Positions 27,120-37,700 of a stretch of DNA of 64,000 bases are shown in pieces. The notes beneath the pieces are model-generated. The model was not told where the DNA came from. It was given only the letters and a program-made list of their open reading frames with translations, and ran no database searches. The DNA is from DTU013 sp964490975 (GTDB lineage: Bacteria > Bacillota > Clostridia > Acetivibrionales > DTU013): assembly GCA_964490975.1 (NCBI GenBank), contig CAZBEQ010000006.1, forward strand, positions 1-64,000, in the 5' to 3' direction. The position numbers and the translations under genes are program-made. Numbering within the stretch: the first letter of the stretch is position 1; the number at the start of each line of letters is the position of its first letter.

Positions 27120-29702
27120 TCAATTATCTTTGATCCACTGCCTGTAATCTGCAAGTATATCTTTTGAGGCTTTGTCCACAGACGCTTCAATATTGTATAT
27201 ATTGGTCACATTGCCGTATTTCGTGGTTGGTGAGCCTGCATCTGCATTTACTGTTGCCTCGCATGTACCGGAGAGTTTCCCGTTTTCAAGTGTCATCTCG
27301 AATTCCATCAACTCTCTTGATGGTACACCCTCCGGAAGATTGTAGCCTACCGCTATCAACTTGTTGCCATCGATTTGTACTAATATCGGCTGCAGCATTG
27401 TATCACGGCTAATTGTCATGGATGGACCCATTTTCAATATGAGCTGTCCTGGATCATCTTCCGATTCGACAATCAAAATATAGCGTGTGATATTTTTAAA
27501 CATCTCGTTGCCGTCTGCAATGGACTCGCTTTTGCCCTTTCCCTGGGTTACAGCCGCCACATCGCTCCAATAGGCATCAGATGCTATAATATCGTTAACA
27601 GTCATATTTGTAACATACCACAGTCCTACAAAATCGCCGCTTGCATTCTCCTGTTCTTTTTCTGGCTGTGGTAGATCAGCCGATGTTGCTTTGTATATAA
27701 CCTTTGCAGTCTTTTCTGACGATGAGGTCGAAAATAATAGCACAAACTCATTCTTTTTCACCTGCACTGAGCCCGGAACACCGGCAGCAAGTTCAACGCG
27801 ATTGCTTACTGTTCTTTTCCCGATTTCGGGCATTACACACACCGATACAGGAGAGTCTGCGGCCAGCTCAAGTGTAATATCCTCTGTTGTGCTAAGGACA
27901 TGGAAACCTGCGCTATAAGGAGCAGGTATTTTTATCTCGAATCCGCCTTCAGTTGTCATGACTCCACTGCCATTATCCTTCAGTACGACTTTGCTGGTTT
28001 CTTTTACACTTCCACGAATCATTTTGTTGCTTGTCTCTGCTACTGAGGTTGACGGTGCCTCGAACAGGACATAATTTAAAAATGCGTCATAATAGGACAG
28101 AAGCATAGGGTATTTGTCAGTTCTGAAGTATTGGTCGAACTTCATGTCAAAGGATGCACTATAGTCGTTTGCCATCATAACCAGATCCATAGGTGTAACA
28201 TTTGGATTTTGCTGCATGGCGAAGTTGGCAAAATTTGCGGCATCATACTGATGCTCGGGATCAGCAGTTGTATACAAAGAGGTGTCGAAGAATTCTTTTT
28301 CCATAATCTCAAACTGGTTTGGCTGCTGCTTGCCGATTGCTTTCCAGACAGCGGCATTACCCATGTAATCAGCTGATGCTTCCAGCCAAAAAGACATCTG
28401 CCTTACCCGGGTGGCCTCGTAAACACGCCAACCGAGAGTTTCCGCCTGTGCCTTGTGAAACAGCTCGTGCCCTACATTCCTCATGAACATCGTTTTCGGG
28501 TCTGTAAAAGATACGGAAGAAAGAGTTATGCTTACGTTACCGGTAGAGGAATTGTATTTGCTGCTGGTATTATCAGGGGTGATATATATCTTGGGTTTTC
28601 CGTTCATAGCAAAGCCCATGTCCCGATACGCGCAAATACAGTCCTTCGTCATTTCTGATATGTCGATAACGAGTTGGGGCACTTCATTGCCGGAATAATT
28701 GACCGTCACATCGGAGTATTTCCTGTAGAGCTCTCTGTATGACTGGTCTATCGGATATATGACCATGGAATTGCCGTCGTCGAAAATCTTTGCCCCCTCA
28801 TAGTAGGAGTAATAGCATTGAACTGTACTCAGATGGTAAAGCATAAGATTTACAACACCGGCCTGCTCGTCTACTTCATATGGAACATCCTCCCACATTC
28901 CTTCCGCTTCATTGAAATACACGGCTGTAAACGCATTCTCTAACGGAAGCTCCCCTGTGAGCGAACTGTCATATGGGATGGAAACTGTGATTGGATCGTC
29001 GAAGGTATGTTTGTCACCAAGTTCTATGTCCATGGGAGGGCATAGGGGAGTTAAATGCTCAATTGCTGCGGGTGCGTTGGATACATTCGAAATGGTTAAC
29101 TGTATTTTCTCGTCAGTGATACCGGCAGGCAATGCTATTTTGAGATCCATATGATTTATGACAGTAGGCTCTGAATTTGGATCTACAGGATAGCTGACTG
29201 CATTCTCGACCTTCAACTCATATGGTGCAATACTGCTGTCAGTATCCTTCGAAGTATTGACACTGTCATCAGAATAGGCATATATACTGAACAGCACAAT
29301 TATTGTAGCGATACATAATAATAGGTTTGCTATCCAGCCCCTGCGCATGATTTTATGGATCACAACTGCTACGATGGACACCAAAGCCGACAAAAAGCAG
29401 GTTTTGAGCGAAGCGTCGGAACCGTAAAGCAGCAACACCATGATGAGCGCAATCGGAATGAAAAGAAACCAGAATATAATCCCTGATTTCTTTCTGGTCT
29501 TTTGCTTCTTATTTCCTTTTGACGGGTACTGATTTTGCTGCTGTGCGTACTGTGGTTGCGCATACTGGGGTTGTGTGTACTGGGGTTGCACATACTGTTG
29601 CTGATACGGTGCCTGTGCCTGTGGCTGTTGAGGATACTGCTGCTGCGCATACTGCGGCTGTTGTGGCTGTTGTGATTGTTGAGGATACTGTGGCTTGTCC
29701 AT
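27120..29702 (-). CDS. Membrane-anchored HExxH metallopeptidase with Pro/Gln-rich tail
   Basis: An 860-residue protein. The ATG at 29702 follows AAGGTGG; longer in-frame starts upstream are not supported. Residues 1-60 are a Pro/Gln/Tyr-rich repeat tail (PQYAQ-type units), presumed cytoplasmic. A basic stretch and three hydrophobic segments (about 74-93, 101-117, 124-142) follow. The large outer part contains HELFH at 412-416 and LEASADY (Glu441), the gluzincin zinc-binding pattern, so a peptidase is likely. Residues after about 560 are beta-rich and unassigned. It follows a lipoprotein gene and an AraC gene on the same strand. Substrate and exact family are unknown. Confidence 0.7.
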   Translation of the reverse strand: MDKPQYPQQSQQPQQPQYAQQQYPQQPQAQAPYQQQYVQPQYTQPQYAQPQYAQQQNQYPSKGNKKQKTRKKSGIIFWFLFIPIALIMVLLLYGSDASLKTCFLSALVSIVAVVIHKIMRRGWIANLLLCIATIIVLFSIYAYSDDSVNTSKDTDSSIAPYELKVENAVSYPVDPNSEPTVINHMDLKIALPAGITDEKIQLTISNVSNAPAAIEHLTPLCPPMDIELGDKHTFDDPITVSIPYDSSLTGELPLENAFTAVYFNEAEGMWEDVPYEVDEQAGVVNLMLYHLSTVQCYYSYYEGAKIFDDGNSMVIYPIDQSYRELYRKYSDVTVNYSGNEVPQLVIDISEMTKDCICAYRDMGFAMNGKPKIYITPDNTSSKYNSSTGNVSITLSSVSFTDPKTMFMRNVGHELFHKAQAETLGWRVYEATRVRQMSFWLEASADYMGNAAVWKAIGKQQPNQFEIMEKEFFDTSLYTTADPEHQYDAANFANFAMQQNPNVTPMDLVMMANDYSASFDMKFDQYFRTDKYPMLLSYYDAFLNYVLFEAPSTSVAETSNKMIRGSVKETSKVVLKDNGSGVMTTEGGFEIKIPAPYSAGFHVLSTTEDITLELAADSPVSVCVMPEIGKRTVSNRVELAAGVPGSVQVKKNEFVLLFSTSSSEKTAKVIYKATSADLPQPEKEQENASGDFVGLWYVTNMTVNDIIASDAYWSDVAAVTQGKGKSESIADGNEMFKNITRYILIVESEDDPGQLILKMGPSMTISRDTMLQPILVQIDGNKLIAVGYNLPEGVPSRELMEFEMTLENGKLSGTCEATVNADAGSPTTKYGNVTNIYNIEASVDKASKDILADYRQWIKDN

Positions 29703-29832
29703 ATTGACCACCTTCGCATGTAAATTTTTACAAACTTGAGTACCTAAATCTGTACATGATTCATTGTACATTTTATCATGTTTGTTTACTGTCATGGGAA
29801 TATAATTAAAATAAATGTCGAAATAACACAAA

Positions 29833-29868
29833 CGGGCCGCCCCGGCTTTTATTCCGGCAGGCGACCCG
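29833..29868 (-). terminator. GC-rich hairpin after the lipoprotein gene
   Basis: Three paired blocks (CGGG/CCCG, GCC/GGC, CCGG/CCGG) surround an 8-base loop, just downstream of the minus-strand lipoprotein gene. A poor T tract follows. Probably a terminator. Confidence 0.55.
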
Positions 29869-29885
29869 CTCGTAATATATTGTTA

Positions 29886-30923
29886 TCAGTCTTTGTGCTT
29901 CATTGTAATATGTTGATTGCCATATGAACCCATTGTTATATATTTGCAATCGCCCGAGATGAAAACCTTTGTGGGAGAGAACCCTTCAGCCGGTGCAAAC
30001 TTTTCCGGTACCCAGGTCGTTCCGCCGTCAGTGGTTGTAAGGCACCAGGCGTTGTTGCCTTTGCCGGGAGTCATACCTGTGAATACGATCAATCCATTGT
30101 TTTCATCTGAAAAGCTGATATCTGCAACAGCTACATTGTTTTTAGCCAATCCGGGGTTGCTTTTCGAATCATAGACTTCATAATCCTCAATTTTCAGATC
30201 ATACTTGTTCCATGTCGCCCCGCCGTCACCTGTCTTAAAGAACAGCCCATTGTGTGTCATAAGGTATGCATCATTGGTAGTTCTCAGACAAATCGCAGCT
30301 ATACTTTTTACATCTTCTGGAAGCGTCAGCATTGTCCACGTTGTTCCACCGTCAGTGGTTACTGCACATTTTTTCTGTGAAGCGATCCAACCGTTTGTTG
30401 CATCCACAAAATCAATATTTGCGTGACCACCGTCCAAATTCGCATCGGTGACTGCTTTCCAGGTTTTGCCTCCGTCGTTGGTCACTCGCACACTATTTCC
30501 GTTACCGCCGCACCAAGCCAGATTTTCGTCGACAATATCAAGACAGAAACGGCACATAGAACTGTTCTCGCTTCTGGGCCATGTCTGGCCGCCATCGTTC
30601 GAGTAGTGGATTTCGCCGGCAAAGCCTACTGTTATTCCAAAATTTTCATTGAGGTATCCTGCAATATTTGTCGGATGGCTTATCTGAGAGTCTAATACAA
30701 CTGTCCAGTTTGATTCGGGAAGCTGTGCGCTTTCATCTGATGATCCTTCATCTGCAACCTCTGCTGCAACCTCTGCTGCTTCTGGTGCAGGCTGGACTTC
30801 AGAGCTACTGCTGGCTGGCGCTGTTGCCTTATCATCGGATAGTTTATCTGAAGAACATCCGGCCAGTGTGACCAGCGATACAAGAGTAACCATTAGAATG
30901 GTGCATAAAATACTTCTTTTCAT
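29886..30923 (-). CDS. YCF48/BNR-repeat lipoprotein
   Basis: A 345-residue lipoprotein (lipobox TLAGC, Cys23; Ala/Glu/Ser-rich linker to about 75). The rest is a beta-propeller of BNR/YCF48 type, shown by repeated DGGxTW boxes: NDGGQTW, NDGGKTW, TDGGTTW, GDGGATW and TDGGTTW. The ATG at 30923 follows AGGAGG. Such propellers bind protein or sugar surfaces. No sialidase active-site set was seen, so a scaffold or binding role is more likely than an enzyme. Confidence 0.82.
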   Translation of the reverse strand: MKRSILCTILMVTLVSLVTLAGCSSDKLSDDKATAPASSSSEVQPAPEAAEVAAEVADEGSSDESAQLPESNWTVVLDSQISHPTNIAGYLNENFGITVGFAGEIHYSNDGGQTWPRSENSSMCRFCLDIVDENLAWCGGNGNSVRVTNDGGKTWKAVTDANLDGGHANIDFVDATNGWIASQKKCAVTTDGGTTWTMLTLPEDVKSIAAICLRTTNDAYLMTHNGLFFKTGDGGATWNKYDLKIEDYEVYDSKSNPGLAKNNVAVADISFSDENNGLIVFTGMTPGKGNNAWCLTTTDGGTTWVPEKFAPAEGFSPTKVFISGDCKYITMGSYGNQHITMKHKD

Positions 30924-31012
30924 ATCCAATTCCTCCTTTTTTATCATTCTAATGATTGGAGGGAGGTAATTGAATTGCTAATAGGAAGAGAAAACCTGCA
31001 AATCGAAAATAT

Positions 31013-31912
31013 TCAAGAGACCTCATACTGGCTTCTGTATTCGGACGGAGTGCAATGATTGAATTTTTTGAATGTGCGCAGAAAATGCGCATCATCCCTG
31101 TAGCCTACCCGTTCCATGATATCGCTGACCTGCAGGTATGTCTTTCTGAGAAAAGAGCAGGCAATCTGCATCCTAAGACTGTTTAGGTATTCAATTACTG
31201 ACATGTCTGTTACGGATTTAAATTTCTGGTTCAACGTGGTCTTGTTTGTATGGAATTGGCTTGTGACTGTTTCCAGGGTTATCTTTTCAGGGTAATGGAC
31301 ATGTAGCCAGTCCAACACTTCCTTGATTTCATCAGTTGCTTTATTGATGCGGATTTTATCATCAGCACAATCTTCATCATAAATGGAGTTTACCAGAAGC
31401 AGCAGCTCTATGAAATAAGAACGGCTTCTGCAGGGCCAATATTCTCCCTGGTTTGCAAGTTCTGCAGCTGTAAGCGCAATGAGCTGCGACACCCGTTTGC
31501 CCAGGTAACTGTTGGCAGAGCAAGCACCAAAGTAGGAACCGCTCCTTTCAAAAAAAGGCCTGAAAAGCCAGGCATCATAATCCAGCTGATTTTTCCAGAA
31601 ATCAAGGCTCTCAAATGTAACATACCGTTCATAACAGGTAGGATCAAAATACATGACATCCATACTTAAACCTGAGGCGCTGTGGATCTCTACATCATCC
31701 TGTTCGTTCAGGCACAGAACCGCCGGGCTGGTGACGATCAGGCTGCTTTCACCATTTTTGAAAACTCCGTGGCCATCTTTGATGTAAACTATCCTGTATA
31801 TGTCCTTTAAGCATCCTTTATCAAGAAAATCAATATTAGTATCACAGCAGAGCCCTAATTCGAATCCCGGATGTATCTCCCTGCCTACAGTGCAAAACCG
31901 AGTTCCGCTCAT
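31013..31912 (-). CDS. AraC-family transcription regulator
   Basis: A 299-residue regulator with an N-terminal cupin-like sensor (about 10-150) and a C-terminal AraC double helix-turn-helix (about 195-295; GYRDDAHFLRTFKKFNHCTPSEY, in parts). The start has a GGAGGTAGTA ribosome site. It precedes the lipoprotein gene on the same strand by 89 bp. It may respond to a sugar and control the downstream lipoprotein and peptidase genes, which is inference from position. Confidence 0.88.
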   Translation of the reverse strand: MSGTRFCTVGREIHPGFELGLCCDTNIDFLDKGCLKDIYRIVYIKDGHGVFKNGESSLIVTSPAVLCLNEQDDVEIHSASGLSMDVMYFDPTCYERYVTFESLDFWKNQLDYDAWLFRPFFERSGSYFGACSANSYLGKRVSQLIALTAAELANQGEYWPCRSRSYFIELLLLVNSIYDEDCADDKIRINKATDEIKEVLDWLHVHYPEKITLETVTSQFHTNKTTLNQKFKSVTDMSVIEYLNSLRMQIACSFLRKTYLQVSDIMERVGYRDDAHFLRTFKKFNHCTPSEYRSQYEVS

Positions 31913-32148
31913 TACTACCTCCGATAAACTAAAAGTCTATATCATGGCTATAACTCAACAAAATATCTAACAAAGAGTATGTGCCTTAATATCAATTATA
32001 GAACAATGGATCAATTTTATGTAGTCTTGATTTTGAAATTATCGATATGATACCTACTAATCTTGTTAGTTTGTTATTTTGGGTGGTATATATCTGCAGT
32101 GATTAATTGCATTATATTTATATAATAGATTATAGGGAGATGATCATT

Positions 32149-32538
32149 ATGAAACGAGAAGAGCAAAAGTTTTACATTTGCAAGCACTGCGGTAACATAA
32201 TAGGATTAATAAACAATGCAGGGGTTCCGTTGGTGTGCTGCGGAGAGAAAATGACCGAGCTTGTTCCAAATACTACAGATGCAGCAACAGAAAAGCATGT
32301 TCCTGTTATTAAGACGGAAGGTAGCAAAGTAACTGTTGAGATCGGTTCGGTAGCACATCCAATGACAGAGCAGCATCACATCGCCTGGGTGTATATCCAG
32401 ACTGAAAAGGGCGGTCAGCGCAAGGAGCTTGTACCAGGCGAAAAACCAAGTGCCGAGTTTATTTTAACAGAAGACGACAAGCTGGAAAGCGCTTATGCTT
32501 ATTGCAATCTCCATGGACTTTGGAAAGCCAGCGTTTAA
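32149..32538 (+). CDS. dfx: Desulfoferrodoxin-type superoxide reductase
   Basis: A 129-residue cytoplasmic iron protein that reduces superoxide to hydrogen peroxide in anaerobes. The desulforedoxin centre has Cys11, Cys14, Cys30 and Cys31 (CKHC and CC). The catalytic centre has EKH (Glu48, His50), His70, His76, Cys119 and His122 (CNLHG), so both iron sites are complete. The ATG follows TAGGGAG; an earlier in-frame start is not needed. It is a single gene with its own terminator. Electron donors (rubredoxin-type) are not in the window. Confidence 0.95.
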   Translation: MKREEQKFYICKHCGNIIGLINNAGVPLVCCGEKMTELVPNTTDAATEKHVPVIKTEGSKVTVEIGSVAHPMTEQHHIAWVYIQTEKGGQRKELVPGEKPSAEFILTEDDKLESAYAYCNLHGLWKASV

Positions 32539-32556
32539 AAAACTCAATCGACATTT

Positions 32557-32590
32557 AAAAGAGGGAAAGATTTCTCTCTTTTATTTTTTG
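32557..32590 (+). terminator. Rho-independent terminator of the superoxide reductase gene
   Basis: AAAAGAGGGAAA pairs with TTTCTCTCTTTT and is followed by ATTTTTTG. Confidence 0.8.
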
Positions 32591-32651
32591 TAGGCATAAT
32601 GTATGCTTTATATAACGTATTTTCAGCCCTTCAGGCTAAAAAACGTTTGGT

Positions 32652-32685
32652 GGCGGGTACCGATCTGCCTTTTAGATATTTTCTT
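32652..32685 (+). terminator. Possible leader hairpin with T-rich tail
   Basis: GGCGGGTACCGATCTGCC folds into a 7-bp stem with G-U pairs and is followed by a T-rich tract, about 70 bp before the signalling gene at 32754. A second terminator-like hairpin so soon after the previous one suggests leader control of the polysaccharide cluster. The sequence is short and matches no riboswitch I recognise. Confidence 0.35.
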
Positions 32686-32753
32686 TGAACCAAAGTGATA
32701 TCAGGGGCGCGGATTGGCACGTCGCTATATTTGGCCGAAAATGGGAGGGGCTT

Positions 32754-34781
32754 ATGACTTCTTATGGTTATAAGGAAATAGCAAAGGATATTTACTGGGT
32801 CGGCAAAGTAGAAATGGATGGAAGCTTTCACTGTAATCCATATTTGATAATTGACGATGATGAAGCTGTTCTGATCGATCCTGGCTCTGTTCTTGATTTT
32901 GAGTGTGTTCTGGAAAATGTAAGTAGTCTGATTCCTCCTGAAAAAATAAAGTATGTTGTACTTCACCATCAAGATCCTGATTTTTGCGCCAGCGTTCCAT
33001 TATTTGAGCAAAAAGGCTTCAATTTCAAGATCATTACCCATTGGAGGACTCAGACACTAGTTAGATACTATGGTATAAAATCAGAATATTATATAGTCAA
33101 TGAAAATGATTTCAAACTGACATTAAAATCGGGCAGGGTCCTTAGTTTTTTAATGACACCATATCTGCATTTTTCTGGTGCGATCGTAACGTATGACCAT
33201 AAAACCAAAGTGCTGTTCAGCAGCGACCTTTTTGGAGCTATCTCACATGAATGGAGCCTTTATGCCGACGATGACTATATCGAAAGAATGAAAGCCTTCC
33301 ATGAGCATTATATGCCTTCAAACGATATTCTCAGGCCTGTGATGGAGGTTCTGCTTTCAATGGACATTTCCATGATAGCTCCTCAGCATGGGTCGGTAAT
33401 TAAGGACAGGATCCGGGAGCATATAAAGGCATTAAGGGATTTAGAGTGTGGGACTTTTATGAAGCTTGTAAAAAAGGATATAGCAAAGTCGGGTGGTTAC
33501 AGATTTGTATGCAGCTCCATCCTCAAGAGATATGCCTTGATAATGAAAAAGGAAGAAGTCCTTGAGGCGGTTGAGGGCCTGGATTTAACTTTTGATAAGG
33601 AGAGTATGGAAATAAGCGATTACAGTTATCGCGGCAGTGTATTATGGGATAAGCTTTTTGAAAATATACTGGCTAAGAAGGGGATACAGTGGCTTTTGCT
33701 GATAGAGCCGCTGGTGGAAAAGCTCTCCAGGGAATATGATATCCCGATGCCAGCAGTATTTAAGACTGCGCTGATAAAAGCGCAAAAGGAAGCAGCCGGT
33801 CTTAGCAATGAGAACTCCATGCTTAAAGAAATAAATGAAAGACTTAATAGCAGTATCAGGGAGGCGCAGGATAAGCTTATCAGATGTCCTGTGACCGGCC
33901 TATATAATTATGACTTTTTCAGAAGCTATATCTCCAATAATATAAGGGATCTGTTGGCTGAGAGCTCTGGACAGAGCCCGGCGCTTATAATTATTAGCGT
34001 GGATAACATGTCTAAAATCAGATTCTCCTATGGGGAGGATGAAGTCAATGAGGCTATGAAAAACATAGTCTACCTGATGAACACTCTTAAAGAAAGTAAT
34101 ATGAACTATTTCAGGCTTCAAGGAGCCTCCTTTGCCTGCTATATTGCACATGCGGACAAGGCAAGGGCTGTGAAGTTCGCTGAGAGCATTAGAAATTTGA
34201 TAAATAATTCTCAAAAGTTTATTGAGAAGATCACAGTGTCTATTGGGGTGACACTATTTGCCGAAATAAGAGATAAGGCAGATGAGTTGAGCGATGCAGC
34301 AGAGACGCTTTTTTATACGACAATGGCAAGAGTAAAACTTGCGATAAACAGTGGAATGAATACTGTTTGTTATGAATCGGCGATGCAGAGTAAACGTGAG
34401 AAAACCGCAAAGGTAATGATAATTGATACTGATGAAGTCAATATAGATGTCCTCAAGACATTTCTTGAGAATCTTAAATACAACATAATAGTTGCGAAAG
34501 ATGGTGAGCAGGCAGTCGATCTGTGTGAAAAGGAGCTGCCCGACCTTGTCGTTTCCGAGATCATGCTGCCCAAGCAAGATGGCTTTATAGTAAGGGAAAG
34601 GATGCTTAAACAATCGAATACAAAGGGTATACCTTTTATAGTAGTATCTTACATGAAAAATGATGACTCCGTTCAGCGCGCGGCGGCATTAGGTGTAGAA
34701 CACTATTTCAGGAAACCGTATATGCTTTCCGAACTGCTTGGTGTTATTAAGAATAAACTAAAAGGGGATCCTATCAAATGA
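32754..34781 (+). CDS. MBL-fold / degenerate GGDEF / degenerate REC signalling protein
   Basis: A 675-residue soluble protein. Residues 1-230 are a flavodiiron/ODP-like metallo-beta-lactamase domain with metal ligands His72, Asp74, Asp76, His139, Asp158 and His212; the second His of HxExDH is Phe77. A helical linker runs to about 375. Residues 376-545 are GGDEF-like, but the catalytic GGDEF is replaced by QGASF (456-460), so cyclase activity is unlikely. Residues 553-670 are a receiver in which the phospho-acceptor Asp is Glu602 (SEIMLP), while Lys654 is kept. The ATG at 32754 follows GGGAGGGG. It overlaps the glycosyltransferase gene by 4 bp. It probably senses oxygen, redox or a nucleotide and controls the synthase. 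Confidence 0.85.
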   Translation: MTSYGYKEIAKDIYWVGKVEMDGSFHCNPYLIIDDDEAVLIDPGSVLDFECVLENVSSLIPPEKIKYVVLHHQDPDFCASVPLFEQKGFNFKIITHWRTQTLVRYYGIKSEYYIVNENDFKLTLKSGRVLSFLMTPYLHFSGAIVTYDHKTKVLFSSDLFGAISHEWSLYADDDYIERMKAFHEHYMPSNDILRPVMEVLLSMDISMIAPQHGSVIKDRIREHIKALRDLECGTFMKLVKKDIAKSGGYRFVCSSILKRYALIMKKEEVLEAVEGLDLTFDKESMEISDYSYRGSVLWDKLFENILAKKGIQWLLLIEPLVEKLSREYDIPMPAVFKTALIKAQKEAAGLSNENSMLKEINERLNSSIREAQDKLIRCPVTGLYNYDFFRSYISNNIRDLLAESSGQSPALIIISVDNMSKIRFSYGEDEVNEAMKNIVYLMNTLKESNMNYFRLQGASFACYIAHADKARAVKFAESIRNLINNSQKFIEKITVSIGVTLFAEIRDKADELSDAAETLFYTTMARVKLAINSGMNTVCYESAMQSKREKTAKVMIIDTDEVNIDVLKTFLENLKYNIIVAKDGEQAVDLCEKELPDLVVSEIMLPKQDGFIVRERMLKQSNTKGIPFIVVSYMKNDDSVQRAAALGVEHYFRKPYMLSELLGVIKNKLKGDPIK

Positions 34782-37700
34782 GTATGAACGTTGCTTATGG
34801 CTTGATTGCTATAGCATTTCTTCTCTATTTGGACATAATACTGGTGTGTATATTGGTAATCAATAAAGTAGAGAGTGATGAAGAACGCAGCTTGTCTTTG
34901 AATAAAAAGGCTCTGTTTCTGAATGCTCTTTTGGGGACGGTACAGAAGCCAAAAAAGAAAATCAATGCTTCAGGATATTTTGAAATCAAACAGTCTATCC
35001 GGCTGGACAAGCTCAAGACAGGGAATATTGAAAAAGTCATTGATGTAGATAAATTGGAGAGAAGGCAGATCAGTAAGCTGAAATCTAAATTTGAAACGGT
35101 AAGGATCAGAGCTGCCGTCAGCCTGGGGCTTTTAGGTACGGAGAATGCCAGAAAAGCGCTTGAAAAATCAATAATAGAGGAAGGCAGCTATCCGGCAAAG
35201 CTTTATATGGCAAACTCATTGGCTGATATAGCAGCTGAGGAATCGATCCCTGTTTTGGTGGAGTCTCTCCAAAATGCCCACCGTTGGTATCGTGACAGGG
35301 CAAACTCACTTATTTCCGACTTCGGCAGGAGTTTTGACTCATATTTGCCGCAGATAATCCGAAGCAATAAAATTGAGATAATGGAATTGATCGTCAGTTT
35401 TTCATCAACATATTTTAATAATGATTTGAAGGAATATCTAATAAATATTTTAGATAACAGGGAAGAAAAAAGAAAGGAAATTCAGACTCGATTTGGTTCG
35501 GCCAAGGCAAAATACTGTGCTAACTGTATATACGGCACAACTATGGATACTGCAGGCAACAGGATATGCAGGTATAAGGGCGTGGTCGAATCTGAATATA
35601 TGTGCCGCAGATATAAGTTACTGCCTGTAAGTGTCAACAGTGTGCAAAGCTTTAATGACCTTGTATACAAAGCAGCTGATATATTGGCGCGGGTTTACCC
35701 GAAGGTTCTGGATGATGAGAAATATCTTGATTCAAGCGATGTAGTGATAAGAAATATAGCAATAAAAGCCCTTTCGGCACTCAGTGGCAAGGAGACTATT
35801 AATAAGCTTGTTTCTTATCTTAAGTCTGATGAGACATCAAGGAGCGCAATCTATGCAATTTCAGTCATTATAGAAAGAAGCCCGGAACAAATAAATACAG
35901 TAGTTAAATGGTTCGAAAGCGAGAACGCCCCAAAAGTCAGACAAAGGCTGGCAGAAGTGCTTTCCGGGAGAATTGAATACTTTATCATGAGACTGAATTC
36001 CCAAAATAAAAAATCTGGGGATGATATTATAAGGCAAATTCTTTTGCTTGGAAGAAGCAGTGAGGTTATTGACTTTTTAAATAAGAACAGTGATATCGAT
36101 ATTGAAAATGAGCTACTGGCAATTGTTAAGGAGGTTATCCACGCAGCTCCTCCAATTGCTGATGAATTCAGATCCTATCTTAATGAACGTCTTACTAAAA
36201 AGTGCGGCTTGGAACGACGGGTCGAAGTAACGGCAAAAAAGGCTGTGAAAAAGGATAAAGTACTCCTGAGCACACAATATATACTTTTGGCAGCTTCGCT
36301 TTTGCTGTTTCCTATCATATACCTTTTGAGGCATTCCGAGATAGTCTTGCGTTTTAGTTTTAAAGATCAGTTAAGGGTATTCGTCATCGATTACAATTAT
36401 TATCTTATTTTTTATTTGTTTGCTATAAATGCTATTTATATCGGCCTGCTAGTCATTTCACTGTTTCAGGCAAGAAAGCAACAGATGAGATGGAAGGTGA
36501 AGAACACCTCAATGCTCTTTAAAAGCCACATGCTACCTTCTGTTTCAATCATTGCTCCCGCTTTTAATGAAGAGAAGACAATAATCGAAAGCGCAAATTC
36601 GCTGCTTAATCTCAAATACCCTGATTATGAGCTTATCATAGTAAATGACGGTTCCCGCGACAGGACACTGGAGGTGTTGATTAAATACTTTGACCTTACA
36701 AGAGTAGACCATATCTTTGAAAATCGCCTGAACACAAAGCCTGTCCGAGGGATTTACAAGAATAGCTCCATACCTAAGCTGATCGTTGTCGATAAGGTGA
36801 ATGGCGGAAAGGCCGATTCTCTTAATGCAGGGATCAATATATCGGCTAAGGAGTACTTCTGTGGTATCGATGCAGATTCACTAATAGAAAGCGATGCTTT
36901 GCTGAAGCTTGCTTCTGTTACATTGGATGAAGGGACCGAGACTCCTGCAATAGGAGGCAATGTATTTCCTATCAACGGATGTACTGTCGAAAGAGGGCAG
37001 ATAAGTGAAATAAAGGTTCCCCGGAATTGGCTCGCGAAAATTCAAACAGTTGAATATGTCAGGGCATTTATGGCAGGAAGACTGGGATGGGCATCATTGA
37101 ACAGTCTGCTAATAATCTCCGGAGCTTTCGGGCTTTTTAGAAAGGAACGTATTATAAGCGCCGGGGGTTATCTGACAAGCACCGGGAAGTATGCAAAGGA
37201 CACAGTAGGAGAAGATATGGAGCTTGTCGTGCGTATAACCAGACTGATGAGGGAGCTGAAACAGAAGTACCGTATCGGCTATGTCTTTAACGCAAATTGC
37301 TGGACTGAGGTCCCGGAAGATGTAAAAAGCTTGAGAAAGCAACGGTACAGATGGCATAGGGGGCTGATAGAAATCCTTTCATTTCATAAAAGAATGATTT
37401 TCAATCCTCGCTATGGCCGGATTGGAATGCTTGCAATGCCATACTTCTTTTTCTTTGAAATGATCGGGCCGCTTATCGAGGTCCAGGGATACCTTATGGC
37501 AATTTTGGCCTTGATTGTGGGGGCGTTGAGTACTGAGATGGCGATATTGCTTTTTATTGCTTCTATCTTGCTGGGAGGACTTATTTCTATAGCATCGCTG
37601 CTTATTGCAGAAAAGGACGTTAAATATTTCAAGCTAAAAGAAGTTCTTATACTTGTTGCCTACTCAATTATTGAGAACCTCGGACCGCGCCAGCTTTTGA

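Noticed and set aside
29519..29707. Reading frames on both strands through the CAG/CTG-rich repeat
   Set aside because: They are shadows of the Pro/Gln-rich tail of the metallopeptidase; repeat composition keeps several frames open.
32620..32670. preQ1 or c-di-GMP riboswitch before the polysaccharide cluster
   Set aside because: There is an AGCC/GGCT stem followed by AAAAAACG, loosely like preQ1-I. The conserved loop residues do not match, and no GEMM core was found.
33970..34290. Active diguanylate cyclase
   Set aside because: The position of the catalytic GGDEF reads QGASF; YGEDE upstream corresponds to the YGH/GD helix, not to the active site.
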